A stretch of DNA of 64,000 bases, taken from positions 62,930 through 126,929 of the forward strand of contig NZ_LXTW01000003.1 in NCBI RefSeq assembly GCF_001679005.1, read 5' to 3'. The stretch is from Moraxella nonliquefaciens. GTDB taxonomy: Bacteria > Pseudomonadota > Gammaproteobacteria > Pseudomonadales > Moraxellaceae. Positions 44,526 through 54,778 of the stretch are shown in pieces. The notes under the pieces are model-generated. The model worked only from the letters and a program-made list of their open reading frames with translations, made no database searches and was not told the DNA's origin. Each line of letters opens with the position of its first letter. Position 1 is the stretch's first letter. Position numbers and translations under genes: made by a program.

Positions 44526-44639
44526 TTTTTGATGGATTTGGGCGAAAAATCATAAACCACTTACTTTTTAGGGTTTTTGCCTATTATGCCATAATTTTGT
44601 GGTGAGTTGTTTGTATGACTTATCACAATAGCAAAATTT

Positions 44640-44848
44640 GACATATTAGCTCAGCACAACGGGTTGTGCTGTCTAAGACCGTAGGTGCTGATGGTTATTC
44701 TTAAACATTGGTCTAATGAATGAGTAAAATCATTCGCCTACGCAGACGGTGAAAATATCACCGTACATTCGGTGCAAATTCTTATATGTTTAGGCAATAA
44801 GGATTTGTAAAATTAATTATCACTCAGTGATAAATATGGAGACAACCC
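44640..44848 (+). ncRNA. L10 leader (autoregulatory element of rplJL)
   Basis: In the 323-base gap before rplJ, CCGTAGGTG (about 44681) pairs with cgCCTACG (about 44736), followed by cagacggtg, the conserved layout of the L10/L12 binding leader of Gammaproteobacteria. A second hairpin caccg/cggtg follows. The L10-(L12) complex binds here to repress translation of rplJ. Confidence 0.8.
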
Positions 44849-45352
44849 ATGGCACTAAACCTTCAAGACAAACAAGCAATTGTTGCTCAGGTAAATGAAG
44901 CTGCCAAAGTTGCCCTATCTGCTGTTGTTGCCGATTCTCGTGGTGTAACAGTGGGTCAGATGACCGAACTTCGTAAACAAGCTCGTGCAGCTGGCGTGGA
45001 AATGCGTATCGTACGTAACACGCTATTACGTCGTGCCTTAGAAGGTACTGATTATGCTTGCATGAATGATGTTTTTGTGGGTCCTACCTTGATTGCATTT
45101 TCAAATGAACACGCAGGTGCAGCGGCACGTCTGTTCAAAGAATTTGCCAAAGGTAATGACAAGTTTGAAATCAAAGGTGCAGCTTTTGAAGGCGAATTTA
45201 TTGATGCAAAATCCATTGATAAACTGGCAACCCTACCTACTTACGACGAAGCGATTGCACGTCTGATGGGTACCATGAAAGAAGCAGCAGCGGGCAAATT
45301 GGCTCGTACACTTGCTGCTCTTCGTGACAAAATGGAAGCCGAAGCTGCCTGA
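44849..45352 (+). CDS. rplJ: 50S ribosomal protein L10
   Basis: 167 residues, preceded by GGAGA. Conserved ADSRGVTVGQMTELRKQARAAGVEMRIVRNTLLRRAL. C-terminal helix binds L12 dimers in the stalk. Regulated by its own leader at 44640-44848. rplL follows 71 bases downstream. Confidence 0.98.
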   Translation: MALNLQDKQAIVAQVNEAAKVALSAVVADSRGVTVGQMTELRKQARAAGVEMRIVRNTLLRRALEGTDYACMNDVFVGPTLIAFSNEHAGAAARLFKEFAKGNDKFEIKGAAFEGEFIDAKSIDKLATLPTYDEAIARLMGTMKEAAAGKLARTLAALRDKMEAEAA

Positions 45353-45423
45353 TGATGGGTATCGGTTATCATTTTTGTTTAATCAAATTTTTTATTTAAT
45401 CTTTATTTTTAGGAATAATTGCT

Positions 45424-45795
45424 ATGTCACTAACTAACGAACAAATCTTAGATGCTATCGCTGCCAAATCAGTCATGGAAATCGTTGAGCTTATCTCTGC
45501 GATGGAAGAAAAATTTGGCGTATCTGCCGCCGCACTGGCTGCCGCTCCTGCTGCAGGTGGTGAAGCTGCTGCTGCTGAGGAAAAAGACGACTTTAACGTT
45601 GTTATTACCTCTGCTGGTGATAAGAAAGTTGCTGTCATTAAAGTAGTACGTGAAGTAACTGGTCTTGGTCTAAAAGAAGCCAAAGACTTGGTTGAGGGTG
45701 CACCACAAAATATTAAAGAGGGTGTGTCTAAAGCCGAAGCTGAAGAGCTTAAGAAAAAACTTGAAGAAGCTGGCGCTTCTGTTGAACTTAAATAA
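45424..45795 (+). CDS. rplL: 50S ribosomal protein L7/L12
   Basis: 123 residues, preceded by AGGAA. N-terminal dimer domain, Ala/Glu-rich hinge, and C-terminal DFNVVITSAGDKKVAVIKVVREVTGLGLKEAKDLVEGAP that recruits translation factors. Its stop is followed by a strong hairpin, so rplJL level is set apart from rpoBC. Confidence 0.98.
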   Translation: MSLTNEQILDAIAAKSVMEIVELISAMEEKFGVSAAALAAAPAAGGEAAAAEEKDDFNVVITSAGDKKVAVIKVVREVTGLGLKEAKDLVEGAPQNIKEGVSKAEAEELKKKLEEAGASVELK

Positions 45796-45863
45796 TCTAA
45801 GTTTAACCACTTAATCTCATTTTCTTGGGTTGATAATCATCAATTCAGGGTAAGAGAGTTGAC

Positions 45864-45900
45864 AAAAACTCCATTTTGTTATTGCAAGATGGAGTTTTTT
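45864..45900 (+). terminator. Terminator or attenuator after rplL
   Basis: 15-bp stem (45864-45878 with 45885-45899, one G-T), six-base loop, T run at the 3' end. By family knowledge partial read-through here sets the rplJL to rpoBC ratio. Confidence 0.85.
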
Positions 45901-45910
45901 GCTGTATAAT
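45882..45910 (+). promoter_or_regulatory. Promoter inside the rplL terminator, toward rpoB
   Basis: TTGCAA (45882-45887), exactly 17 bases, TATAAT (45905-45910). The -35 lies in the loop and 3' arm of the terminator hairpin, and the -10 just behind its T run. The rest of the 371-base gap to rpoB (45796-46166) holds no gene. Confidence 0.65.
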
Positions 45911-46166
45911 TTGGTATTTGACCTTTTGTGTTAGCACGGTCTTTCAAGCTGGTGTCAGCACACTTCAAAAAGGACAAACACTCCCATGCATAAGCCATAT
46001 TTTTAAAGTGTTTAACAAGCTAAATGCGTTATCGTGTTTGGCGTGTTTTTGTGTCTTTGGTATTTAACATGCAAAACAAAAGGGCAGTGATTGATTTTTG
46101 AGGGTTGGTAGTTTCTTTCTGGTACTCAATCAGAGTGCTTTTCTTAGTTTAACGTAAGGATTCTTA

Positions 46167-49100
46167 ATGGCATATTCTTATACTGAAAAAAAACGTATTC
46201 GTAAAAGTTTTTCTCGTCTGCCTGATGTGATGGACGTGCCGTACTTGCTCGCCATTCAGGTGGATTCTTACGAGCAGTTTTTACAAGAACACAAAAAACC
46301 TGCTGCCCGTGCTAATATTGGTTTGCAAGCAGCATTTTCATCTATTTTTCCGATAACCAGCCATTCTGGTAATGCTGAGTTGCAGTTTATTGAATATTAT
46401 TTGGGTGAACCTGAGTTTGATGAACGTGAATGTATCATGCGTGGTTCAACCTTTGCCGCTCCACTGCGTGTCAAGATTCGTTTGGTGGTCAAAGACAAAG
46501 ATGTCAAAGATAAAGAGAGTAAAGCGGCGATTAAAGATATCAAAGAGCAAGTTGTGTATATGGGTGAGATGCCACTCATGACCGATAATGGTACATTCAT
46601 CATTAACGGTACTGAACGTGTGATTGTCTCACAGTTGCACCGTTCACCGGGCGTATTCTTTGACCACGACAAAGGTAAATCGCATTCTAGTGGTAAAGTG
46701 TTATATAACGCTCGTATCATTCCTTACCGTGGTTCATGGCTTGACTTTGAATTTGACGTCAAGGATTTGGTGTATGCTCGTATTGACCGTCGCCGTAAAT
46801 TGCTTGCAACTATTATACTGCGTGCCATCGGTATGAATACTGCCGATATTTTATCCACATTCTTTGAGACCGTAGATGTTTTTAAAGGGGATAGTGGTTT
46901 TGAGATTGAGCTTGTACCTGAGCGTCTACAAGGCGAGATGGCACAATTTGACATTGTCTCACCCGATGGCAAGGTGATTGTTGAACAAGGCAAACGCATT
47001 AACGCACGCCGTATCAAAGAAATCCAAGCATCTGGTATGACTAAATTAGCTGTGCCTGATGAGTATCTTTATGAGCGTGTCCTTGCCCAAGATGTGATTT
47101 ATCATGATGAGGTCATTGCTCGTGCTAATAGCTTGATTGATCATGAGTTGCTTATTAAACTCATTGATAAAGATATCAAAGCCTTTAAAATCCTATTTAC
47201 CAATGACATTGACCATGGAGCGTATATCGCTGATACGCTACGTGCTGACACGATTAATACACGTGAAGAGGCACTCATTGAGATTTATAAAATCATGCGT
47301 CCAGGTGAGCCACCAACCTTAGAAACTGCTGAAAAACTATTTGAATCCATGTTTTTTAGCCATGAGCGTTATGATTTGTCAAATGTTGGTCGCATGAAGT
47401 TTAACCGCCGTTTGGGTCGTGATTTTGTAAATAGCGACAGTATTGATGTGCAACGTGAACAGGGTGTGTTATCCAATCAAGACATTGTTGATGTACTAAA
47501 AGAGTTGATTGAAATTCGTAATGGTCGTGGTGAGGTTGATGATATTGACCATTTGGGTAACCGTCGTATCCGCTCGGTTGGTGAGATGACCGAGAATCAA
47601 TTCCGCATTGGACTTGCAAGAGTAGAGCGTGCTGTCAAAGAGCGTTTGACTGTTGCCGAATCTGACAATCTGTCTCCCCAAGATTTGATCAACTCTAAGC
47701 CTGTGGCAGCTTCCATCAAAGAATTTTTTGGTGCATCGCAACTGTCGCAATTTATGGATCAAAACAACCCATTATCAGAGATTACCCATAAGCGTCGTGT
47801 CTCTGCCTTAGGTCCTGGTGGCTTAACTCGTGAGCGTGCAGGCTTTGAGGTTCGTGATGTACACACCACGCACTACGGTCGTGTGTGTCCGATTGAGACG
47901 CCAGAGGGTCCAAACATTGGCTTGATTAACTCATTGGCGGTTTTTGCCAAGACCAATAACTTTGGGTTTTTAGAAACGCCTTACCGTCGTGTTGTTGATG
48001 GTAAGGTAACCGATGACATTGAATACATGTCTGCCATTGAAGAGGTTGGGGCTGTTGTTGCCCAAGCAGATTCACCCATGAACGAACATGGCGAACTGAC
48101 CGAAGAGATGGTTATGGTACGCCATCATGGTGAATCGGTACGAATGAGTCCTGATAAAGTAACACATATGGACGTCTCGCCACGCCAAGTGGTGTCAGTG
48201 GCAGCAAGTTTGATTCCATTTTTGGAGCATGATGATGCCAACCGTGCTTTGATGGGTTCAAACATGCAACGTCAAGCAGTACCAACCTTGCGTGCTGATA
48301 AACCGCTTGTGGGTACAGGCATGGAACGCCATGTTGCTCGTGACAGTGGCGTGTGTGTTGTCGCCAAACGTGGCGGTGTGATTGAAGAGGTTGATGCCAG
48401 TCGTATTATCGTACGTGTCAATGATGCTGAAATGATCGCAGGTGAGGCAGGTATTGATATTTATAACCTCATCAAATACACTCGCTCCAACCAAAACACC
48501 TGTATTAACCAACGCATCATTGTCAATGCTGGCGATGTGATTGCTCGTGGTGATATCTTGGCTGATGGCCCATCTACTGATTTGGGTGAACTTGCTTTGG
48601 GTCAAAACATGCGTGTGGCGTTTATGCCATGGAATGGGTATAACTTTGAGGACTCTATTTTGCTCTCTGAGCGAGTGGTTCAAGAAGACCGTTTCACCAC
48701 GATTCACATTCAAGAGTTAACTTGTGTGGCTCGTGATACCAAACTTGGGCCAGAAGAGATTACAGGCGATATTCCAAACGTGGGCGAGGCAGCTCTGTCT
48801 AATCTTGACGAAGCGGGTATTGTCTATATCGGTGCTGAGGTGGATGCTGGTGATATTTTGGTTGGTAAAGTAACACCAAAAGGTGAAAGTCAGCTGACCC
48901 CAGAGGAGAAGTTACTTCGTGCCATTTTTGGTGAAAAAGCGGCGGATGTTAAAGACACATCTTTGCGTGTGCCATCATCAACCAAAGGTACGGTTATTGA
49001 CGTGCAAGTCTTTACCCGTGATGGATTGGAAAAAGACAGCCGTGCCAAAGCCATTGAAAAAGCAATGCTTGATGATTATCGTAAAGACCTAAAAGAAGAG

Positions 49101-50273
49101 CTTGTTATTTTTGAAGCGGCGGCACGTGGTCGCATCATCACCTTGTTAGATGGTAAAAAAGTCTCAGGCGGTGCAGGCTTTAAAGCAGGTACGGTACTAA
49201 CAGGTACTGACATGGAGAGCTTAGCACTTGAAACCTTGCTTGACATTCAACCTGCCGAAGAGGAAATCTCTGAACGTCTCACTCAGATTGCTGATTACTT
49301 AACCGATAAGCAAAAAGAGATTGATGATAAATTTGCCAGAAAAAAAGCCAAACTAACCGCAGGTGATGATTTGGCTCATGGTGTGCAAAAAATCGTGAAG
49401 GTATATTTGGCGGTAAAACGTCGCATCCAGCCAGGTGACAAGATGGCAGGTCGTCACGGCAACAAGGGTGTCGTCTCTCGCATCATGCCAGTTGAGGATA
49501 TGCCTTATGACGAAAATGGCAATCCTGTGGATATCGTATTAAACCCACTTGGCGTACCATCTCGTATGAACATCGGTCAGGTGCTAGAAACGCATCTGGG
49601 CATGGCGGCACGTGGTTTGGGCGATAGGATTAATGCCATGTTACGTTCGCAAGTTGCTGTTGGTGAGCTTCGTGAATTCTTAGATAAGATTTATAATCAA
49701 GTCGGTGGCGAACAGGTGGATTTGGACAGTTTGTCCGATGAAGACATCCTAGCCATGGCTGATAATTTGCGTGCTGGTGTGCCAATGGGTACGGCTGTCT
49801 TTGATGGTGCCAAAGAAACTCAAATCAAAGAGCTGCTTACGTTGGCAGGACTTGATGAATCAGGTCAGCAAACGCTATATGATGGACGTACAGGTAAGAA
49901 ATTTGACCGCCCTGTTACGGTCGGCTATATGTACATGCTTAAATTGAACCACTTGGTTGATGATAAAATGCACGCCCGTTCAACTGGCTCTTATTCACTG
50001 GTAACCCAACAACCATTGGGTGGTAAAGCACAATTTGGTGGTCAGCGTTTTGGTGAGATGGAAGTTTGGGCGTTAGAGGCATATGGTGCAACCTACACCT
50101 TACAAGAGATGCTTACTGTGAAGTCGGACGATGTTGAGGGTCGTACACGCATGTATAAGAACATCGTCGATGGTGAACAATACATGAATCCTGGCATGCC
50201 AGAATCATTTAACGTACTGACCAAAGAAATTCGCTCTTTGGGTATTAATATTGACCTAAAAGAGAAAAAGTAA
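46167..50273 (+). CDS. rpoB: RNA polymerase beta subunit
   Basis: 1368 residues, normal for Gammaproteobacteria. The rifampicin region reads FFGASQLSQFMDQNNPLSEITHKRRVSALGPGGL, with the unmutated Asp, His and Ser at the positions where resistance changes arise. Other blocks: HTTHYGRVCPIETPEGPNIGLI and the C-terminal GKAQFGGQRFGEMEVWALEAYGA. Co-transcribed with rpoC 75 bases downstream. Confidence 0.99.
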   Translation: MAYSYTEKKRIRKSFSRLPDVMDVPYLLAIQVDSYEQFLQEHKKPAARANIGLQAAFSSIFPITSHSGNAELQFIEYYLGEPEFDERECIMRGSTFAAPLRVKIRLVVKDKDVKDKESKAAIKDIKEQVVYMGEMPLMTDNGTFIINGTERVIVSQLHRSPGVFFDHDKGKSHSSGKVLYNARIIPYRGSWLDFEFDVKDLVYARIDRRRKLLATIILRAIGMNTADILSTFFETVDVFKGDSGFEIELVPERLQGEMAQFDIVSPDGKVIVEQGKRINARRIKEIQASGMTKLAVPDEYLYERVLAQDVIYHDEVIARANSLIDHELLIKLIDKDIKAFKILFTNDIDHGAYIADTLRADTINTREEALIEIYKIMRPGEPPTLETAEKLFESMFFSHERYDLSNVGRMKFNRRLGRDFVNSDSIDVQREQGVLSNQDIVDVLKELIEIRNGRGEVDDIDHLGNRRIRSVGEMTENQFRIGLARVERAVKERLTVAESDNLSPQDLINSKPVAASIKEFFGASQLSQFMDQNNPLSEITHKRRVSALGPGGLTRERAGFEVRDVHTTHYGRVCPIETPEGPNIGLINSLAVFAKTNNFGFLETPYRRVVDGKVTDDIEYMSAIEEVGAVVAQADSPMNEHGELTEEMVMVRHHGESVRMSPDKVTHMDVSPRQVVSVAASLIPFLEHDDANRALMGSNMQRQAVPTLRADKPLVGTGMERHVARDSGVCVVAKRGGVIEEVDASRIIVRVNDAEMIAGEAGIDIYNLIKYTRSNQNTCINQRIIVNAGDVIARGDILADGPSTDLGELALGQNMRVAFMPWNGYNFEDSILLSERVVQEDRFTTIHIQELTCVARDTKLGPEEITGDIPNVGEAALSNLDEAGIVYIGAEVDAGDILVGKVTPKGESQLTPEEKLLRAIFGEKAADVKDTSLRVPSSTKGTVIDVQVFTRDGLEKDSRAKAIEKAMLDDYRKDLKEELVIFEAAARGRIITLLDGKKVSGGAGFKAGTVLTGTDMESLALETLLDIQPAEEEISERLTQIADYLTDKQKEIDDKFARKKAKLTAGDDLAHGVQKIVKVYLAVKRRIQPGDKMAGRHGNKGVVSRIMPVEDMPYDENGNPVDIVLNPLGVPSRMNIGQVLETHLGMAARGLGDRINAMLRSQVAVGELREFLDKIYNQVGGEQVDLDSLSDEDILAMADNLRAGVPMGTAVFDGAKETQIKELLTLAGLDESGQQTLYDGRTGKKFDRPVTVGYMYMLKLNHLVDDKMHARSTGSYSLVTQQPLGGKAQFGGQRFGEMEVWALEAYGATYTLQEMLTVKSDDVEGRTRMYKNIVDGEQYMNPGMPESFNVLTKEIRSLGINIDLKEKK

Positions 50274-50347
50274 TTGCTGTTAAGTTGGGTGCTTGTCTTT
50301 GGATGGGCATCCGCTTGCGATGAGATAAAACTAAACGGAGAAGTCAT

Positions 50348-53300
50348 TTGAAAGATTTATTAGACATCATGAAAAGCCCTGCTGATGGTGGGCTAAAAGA
50401 GTTTGACAGCATTCAAATTTCTTTGGCAAGTCCTGATACCATCAAATCATGGTCGCATGGTGAGGTTAAAAAGCCAGAAACCATTAACTATCGTACCTTT
50501 AAGCCTGAGCGTGATGGTCTGTTTTGTGCCAAGATCTTTGGGCCTGTGAAGGACTTTGAATGTCTGTGTGGCAAATACAAACGCCGTAAGTTTCAAGGCA
50601 TTATTTGTGAAAAATGTGGTGTGGAGGTAACTACTGCCAAAGTTCGCCGAGACCGCATGGGTCATATTGAGCTTGCCAGTCCTGTGGCACATATTTGGTT
50701 CTTAAAATCCTTACCAAGTCGCATTGGTCTGTTGCTTGATATTACCCTGCGTGATATTGAGCGTGTGCTTTATTTTGAAAGCTATATCGTAACCGACCCT
50801 GGCATGACAAGCCTTGAAAAGTATCAACTTTTGGATGATGAGCAATATTTTAATGCCCTAGAACAATACGGCGATGAATTCATCGCAAAAATGGGTGCAG
50901 AGGCTGTTCAAGATTTGTTAAAAGACATTGATGTTGATGGTGAGATTGATGAGCTTCGTACTGCCATTCCCCAAACAGGCTCTGAGACCAAGCTTAAAAA
51001 AATGTCAAAACGCTTGCAACTGCTAGAAGCGTTCCGTGATTCAGGTAATAAGCCTGAATGGATGGTGATGACAGTATTGCCTGTCTTGCCACCTGACCTA
51101 CGCCCTTTGGTACCACTTGAAGGCGGTCGTTTTGCCACCTCTGATTTGAATGATTTATATCGCCGTGTCATCAATCGTAATAACCGTCTAAAACGTCTGC
51201 TTGAACTTAATGCCCCTGACATCATCGTACGTAACGAAAAGCGTATGCTCCAAGAGGCGGTAGATGCACTCTTAGATAACGGTCGTCGTGGTCGTGCCAT
51301 CACAGGTTCAAACAAGCGTCCACTCAAATCGCTTGCTGATATGATTAAGGGCAAACAAGGTCGTTTCCGTCAAAACCTGCTGGGTAAACGTGTAGACTAT
51401 TCTGGTCGTTCGGTCATCGTGGTAGGCCCTACCTTGCGTCTGCACCAATGTGGTCTGCCCAAGAAAATGGCATTAGAGTTGTTTAAGCCATTTACTTATG
51501 CCAAACTGTTACAAAATAACATTGCCCAAACCATCAAAGCTGCCAAAAAAATGGTAGAGCGTGAAGAACCTGTGGTGTGGGACATGCTTGCAAGCGTCAT
51601 TCGTGAGCATCCTGTGCTACTTAACCGTGCCCCAACGCTTCACCGTCTGGGCTTGCAAGCCTTTGAGCCTGTTCTTATTGAGGGTAAGGCCATTCAGCTA
51701 CATCCTTTGGTATGTGCAGCGTTTAACGCCGACTTTGACGGTGACCAAATGGCGGTTCACGTGCCATTAACCTTAGAGGCTCAGCTTGAAGCTCGTGCCT
51801 TGATGATGTCTACCAATAACGTTTTATCGCCTGCCAACGGTGACCCGATCATTGTGCCATCACAAGATGTGGTACTTGGTCTGTACTATATCAGTCGCAG
51901 TCATGTCAATGCCAAGGGCGAAAATATGACATTTAGCACCGTCAATGAGGCTTTACGTGCCATTGGCTCTGATGATTTGTCGGTTAATGCCAAGGTCAAA
52001 GTGCGTGTTACTGAGACGATTTTGGATGAAAAAACGGGTGAGAAAACCACCAAAACCGAAATCAAAGACACAGTTGCAGGGCGTTTGCTTATTTGGAATA
52101 TCATGCCAGAGGGTATGGCTTTTGAAGAATGCAACAAAGAGATGACCAAGAAAAATATCTCTAAGCTACTAAATTCATGTTATCGTCAATTGGGCGTCAA
52201 AGAATCCGTTCTGTTTGCTGACCATTTGATGTATCTAGGCTTTGCCCAAGCGACCCTATCAGGCATCTCAATCGGTATGGAAGACATGGTGATTCCACCA
52301 AACAAAAAAGAGATTGTCGATGCTGCGGACGCCGAGGTACGTGAGATTGAACAGCAGTTTGAGGGTGGTTTTGTTACCGCAGGTGAACGCTATAACAAAG
52401 TGGTTGATATTTGGTCTCGTACATCTGATAAAATCGCCAATGCGATGATGGATAACTTATCGACTGATGAGGTGATAAACAGTCAAGGTGAGATTGAGAG
52501 GGAAAAATCCTTTAACTCTATCTATATGATGGCAGATTCTGGGGCTCGTGGTAGTGCCACTCAGATTCGTCAGCTTGCTGGTATGCGTGGTTTGATGGCA
52601 AAACCAGATGGCTCTATCATTGAGACACCCATCAAGGCGAACTTCCGTGAAGGTTTGACGGTACTCCAATACTTTATCTCAACGCACGGTGCTCGTAAAG
52701 GTCTTGCTGATACCGCCCTAAAAACTGCCAACTCAGGTTATCTAACTCGTCGTTTGGTGGACGTGGCACAGGATTTGGTGATTACCCATGATGACTGTGG
52801 TACTGATGCAGGACAGCTTATAACCCCTGTGATTAAGGGTGGTGATATTGTTGAGCGTTTAGGTGATCGTGTGCTGGGTCGTGTAACTGCCAAAGATGTC
52901 GTCAATCACGACGGCGAGGTGATTATTCTTGCAGGTACGCTCATTGATGAGCGTTTGGTTGAAGTGTTAGATAACAACGCCATCGATGAGGTGTATGTAC
53001 GTTCAGTCATTACCTGTGAAGCAACGCAAGGTGTGTGTGCTAAGTGTTATGGTCGTGATTTGGCTCGTGGTCATTTGGTTAATATTGGCGAGTCGGTTGG
53101 TGTTATGGCAGCACAGTCTATTGGTGAACCTGGTACACAGCTGACCATGCGTACTTTCCACGTCGGTGGTGCAGCAAGTGCCGCATCAGTGGACAACAGT
53201 GTGTCTGTGGGTAATAACGGTACGGTACGTTTTCATAACATGAAGACCGTAGAGCATACAGATGGTCATTTGGTGGTTGTATCACGTTCAGCTGAAATTG

Positions 53301-54577
53301 GCGTGACAGACTCCCAAGGTCGTGAGCGTGAACGTTATAAAGTGCCATATGGTTCTAACATTTTGGTGCGTGATGGTGATGAGGTGAGTGCAGGCGATGT
53401 TATTGCCAAATGGGATCCACACACCCATCCAATCATTACCGAATTTGCTGGTACGGCACGGTTTAGCGATATTGCAGATGGCATGACCGCAACTGTCAAG
53501 GTAGATGAGACCACAGGCATGAGCTCCTTTGAGGTGTTGGCAGGTAAAGACCGTCCAAGCCTATCCAAGGATTTGCGTCCTGCCATCATCTTAGACACAA
53601 CAGACGGGCGTGAGGTGGTCTATTTCCTACCTGCTGAGACTGTGATTCGTGTGTCAGAGGGTGAGACAGTAGCAGCAGGTTCGGTACTCGGTCGTGTGCC
53701 ACAAGCCACATCAGGCACCAAAGACATCACCGGTGGTCTACCACGAGTGGCTGATTTGTTTGAAGCTCGTAAGCCAAAAGACCATGCCATCATGGCAGAG
53801 GTCAGTGGTACGGTGTCATTTGGTAAAGAGACTAAGGGCAAAAACCGCTTTATCATCACAGACGAAGAGGGTAATGAGCATGAAGAGTTGATTCCAAAAT
53901 GGCGTCAAATCAACGTGTTTGAGGGCGAACATGTGGAGTGTGGCGAGGTTATCTCTGATGGCCCTCAAAATCCACATGACATCTTGCGTCTAAAAGGTGA
54001 GACAGCATTGGCAAATTATGTGGTCAAGGAAGTCCAAGAGGTTTATCGCTTGCAGGGTGTGAAGATTAATGATAAGCACATTGAGGTGATTATCCGTCAA
54101 ATGCTTCGTAAGGTGGAGGTGATTGATGGAGGTGATTCTAGCTACTTTAAAGGCGATCAGGTGGAATACACCAAAGTACGTGCCCTAAACGAAGAATTCA
54201 CCGCCAATGGTAAATCCCCCATCACCTATGAGCGTCAGTTGCTGGGCATTACCAAAGCATCGCTTGCAACAGAGTCGTTCATCTCAGCGGCATCATTCCA
54301 AGAGACCACACGTGTCTTAACGGCAGCGGCAACGATGGGCAAAGTAGATGACTTGTCAGGTCTTAAAGAGAATGTGGTGGTTGGTCGTTTGATTCCTGCT
54401 GGTACTGGTTTGGCATATCATCAAAACCGCCAACGCTTGGCTGAGCGTGGTTTGGAGCCTGTGATTACCGTTACCGAAGACCCATACGCCAACCCTGTTG
54501 ATACATTGCTTGCCAAAACAGATGCCGAAGTTGACCTTGCAGCAGCATTTGCCAGTGAATTTGGTCAAAGTGAATAA
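50348..54577 (+). CDS. rpoC: RNA polymerase beta' subunit
   Basis: 1409 residues. TTG start at 50348 with GGAG upstream; the protein begins MKDLLDIM, the family form. Zinc site CLCGKYKRRKFQGIICEKCGVE near the N-terminus. Catalytic NADFDGDQMAVH from residue 460 holds the three Mg-binding aspartates. Second zinc site near CEATQGVCAKCYG. Followed by an intrinsic terminator. Confidence 0.99.
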   Translation: MKDLLDIMKSPADGGLKEFDSIQISLASPDTIKSWSHGEVKKPETINYRTFKPERDGLFCAKIFGPVKDFECLCGKYKRRKFQGIICEKCGVEVTTAKVRRDRMGHIELASPVAHIWFLKSLPSRIGLLLDITLRDIERVLYFESYIVTDPGMTSLEKYQLLDDEQYFNALEQYGDEFIAKMGAEAVQDLLKDIDVDGEIDELRTAIPQTGSETKLKKMSKRLQLLEAFRDSGNKPEWMVMTVLPVLPPDLRPLVPLEGGRFATSDLNDLYRRVINRNNRLKRLLELNAPDIIVRNEKRMLQEAVDALLDNGRRGRAITGSNKRPLKSLADMIKGKQGRFRQNLLGKRVDYSGRSVIVVGPTLRLHQCGLPKKMALELFKPFTYAKLLQNNIAQTIKAAKKMVEREEPVVWDMLASVIREHPVLLNRAPTLHRLGLQAFEPVLIEGKAIQLHPLVCAAFNADFDGDQMAVHVPLTLEAQLEARALMMSTNNVLSPANGDPIIVPSQDVVLGLYYISRSHVNAKGENMTFSTVNEALRAIGSDDLSVNAKVKVRVTETILDEKTGEKTTKTEIKDTVAGRLLIWNIMPEGMAFEECNKEMTKKNISKLLNSCYRQLGVKESVLFADHLMYLGFAQATLSGISIGMEDMVIPPNKKEIVDAADAEVREIEQQFEGGFVTAGERYNKVVDIWSRTSDKIANAMMDNLSTDEVINSQGEIEREKSFNSIYMMADSGARGSATQIRQLAGMRGLMAKPDGSIIETPIKANFREGLTVLQYFISTHGARKGLADTALKTANSGYLTRRLVDVAQDLVITHDDCGTDAGQLITPVIKGGDIVERLGDRVLGRVTAKDVVNHDGEVIILAGTLIDERLVEVLDNNAIDEVYVRSVITCEATQGVCAKCYGRDLARGHLVNIGESVGVMAAQSIGEPGTQLTMRTFHVGGAASAASVDNSVSVGNNGTVRFHNMKTVEHTDGHLVVVSRSAEIGVTDSQGRERERYKVPYGSNILVRDGDEVSAGDVIAKWDPHTHPIITEFAGTARFSDIADGMTATVKVDETTGMSSFEVLAGKDRPSLSKDLRPAIILDTTDGREVVYFLPAETVIRVSEGETVAAGSVLGRVPQATSGTKDITGGLPRVADLFEARKPKDHAIMAEVSGTVSFGKETKGKNRFIITDEEGNEHEELIPKWRQINVFEGEHVECGEVISDGPQNPHDILRLKGETALANYVVKEVQEVYRLQGVKINDKHIEVIIRQMLRKVEVIDGGDSSYFKGDQVEYTKVRALNEEFTANGKSPITYERQLLGITKASLATESFISAASFQETTRVLTAAATMGKVDDLSGLKENVVVGRLIPAGTGLAYHQNRQRLAERGLEPVITVTEDPYANPVDTLLAKTDAEVDLAAAFASEFGQSE

Positions 54578-54589
54578 CCCTTAACAATA

Positions 54590-54617
54590 AAAAAGCTCGC
54601 TTAGGCGAGCTTTTTTT
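54590..54617 (+). terminator. Terminator of the rpoBC operon
   Basis: 11-bp GC-containing stem aaaaagctcgc / gcgagcttttt with loop ttag, then a run of T. Confidence 0.92.
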
Positions 54618-54662
54618 ATGGGGCATTGCTGTCTTTGGCATTTATAATGAAAATAATCAATC

Positions 54663-54686
54663 TAACCATTTAACCATTTAACCATT
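54663..54686. repeat. Three copies of an 8-bp repeat
   Basis: taaccatt occurs three times in succession between rpoC and nadE. Length can change by slippage; no promoter overlap seen. Confidence 0.9.
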
Positions 54687-54778
54687 TAATCGTTTACATG
54701 GTATCGTGTACGTTGAAATTTTTGGCGATATTTTTAATTTGATGGTAATGGTAAAGATGCCTTAGGCTTGATACCCTG

